In this document: positions 63,971-64,000 of the stretch, piece by piece
Numbering within the stretch: the stretch's first letter is position 1
Layout: each line of letters begins with the position of its first letter
Assembly: GCA_016199745.1 (NCBI GenBank)
Contig: JACQFZ010000057.1
Coordinates: forward strand, 62,001 to 126,000
Origin: Gammaproteobacteria bacterium
GTDB lineage: Bacteria; Pseudomonadota; Gammaproteobacteria; Acidiferrobacterales; Sulfurifustaceae
Length of the DNA: 64,000 nucleotides
Direction of reading: 5' to 3'
The notes under the pieces: generated by a model
What the model saw: only the letters and a program-made list of their open reading frames with translations
What the model was told of the DNA's origin: nothing
Databases searched by the model: none
Made by a program: the position numbers and the translations under genes

Positions 63971-64000
63971 ATGCAGCGATTCAATATTTATTTACGCCAG
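63971..64000 (+). CDS. ftsX: FtsX start (cut by window edge)
   Basis: The ATG two bases after the ftsE stop opens MQRFNIYLRQ, ten codons before the window ends. Position and start fit the FtsX membrane subunit; too little remains for proof by sequence alone. Confidence 0.75.
   Translation, partial: MQRFNIYLRQ

Overview
The window is a G+C-rich stretch of a gammaproteobacterial chromosome. Three gene orders support this: argH followed divergently by two AlgZ-type kinases, algR and hemC-hemD-hemX-hemY; lptM-lysA and dapF-DUF484-xerC; and ftsY-ftsE-ftsX beside a coaD-rsmD-M16 peptidase operon. These recall Pseudomonas and Xanthomonas relatives, but the DUF58/MoxR/DUF4129 operon, the GldA/F/G-like transporter and the sigma/DUF3106 operon do not point to one genus, so I do not name one. 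No rRNA, tRNA, CRISPR array or intact insertion sequence was seen.

Layout. 1-7.1 kb: lemA (cut by the window edge), a SAM methyltransferase, a GDSL lipoprotein, msrQ-msrP, a CPA2 antiporter and htpX, which has a textbook heat-shock promoter. 7.4-13.9 kb: an unknown helical protein, an HD-GYP protein, a PA0069-type radical SAM enzyme, a 2H phosphoesterase, endonuclease V, yjbQ and slyD. 13.9-16.9 kb: an accessory island with a gene broken by a 14-bp tandem duplication, a four-helix membrane protein, and a two-gene cassette (helical protein plus Sel1-repeat protein) interrupted by a MITE-like inverted-repeat element. 16.9-24.5 kb: a tightly overlapping envelope operon (BPSS1780-like, RDD, SpoIIM-like, DUF4129, DUF4350, MoxR, DUF58).

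24.5-33.6 kb: a half-size DMT protein, a cold-shock protein, an unknown membrane-anchored protein, a frameshifted cfa, xerC, DUF484, dapF, lysA and lptM. 33.8-38.9 kb: a conserved unknown, an ECF sigma operon, mazG, a diguanylate cyclase and argH. 39-46.7 kb: a structured intergenic region with a strong terminator, two AlgZ-like kinases, algR and the haem genes. 46.9-48.3 kb: a second, divergent copy of the helical protein/Sel1 cassette. 48.8-55 kb: a small lipoprotein, a ferredoxin reductase, an unknown secreted protein and an ABC transporter set. 55-64 kb: mutM, a dynamin-like GTPase, ferredoxin, coaD, rsmD, two M16 peptidases and ftsY-ftsE-ftsX (ftsX cut by the window edge).

The best candidate for an undescribed system is the duplicated cassette at about 15.2-16.9 kb and 46.9-48.3 kb. 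Both copies have the same gene order, sit at the ends of housekeeping operons and have drifted far apart in sequence. The first copy also has a broken gene and a membrane protein in front of it. The function is unknown.
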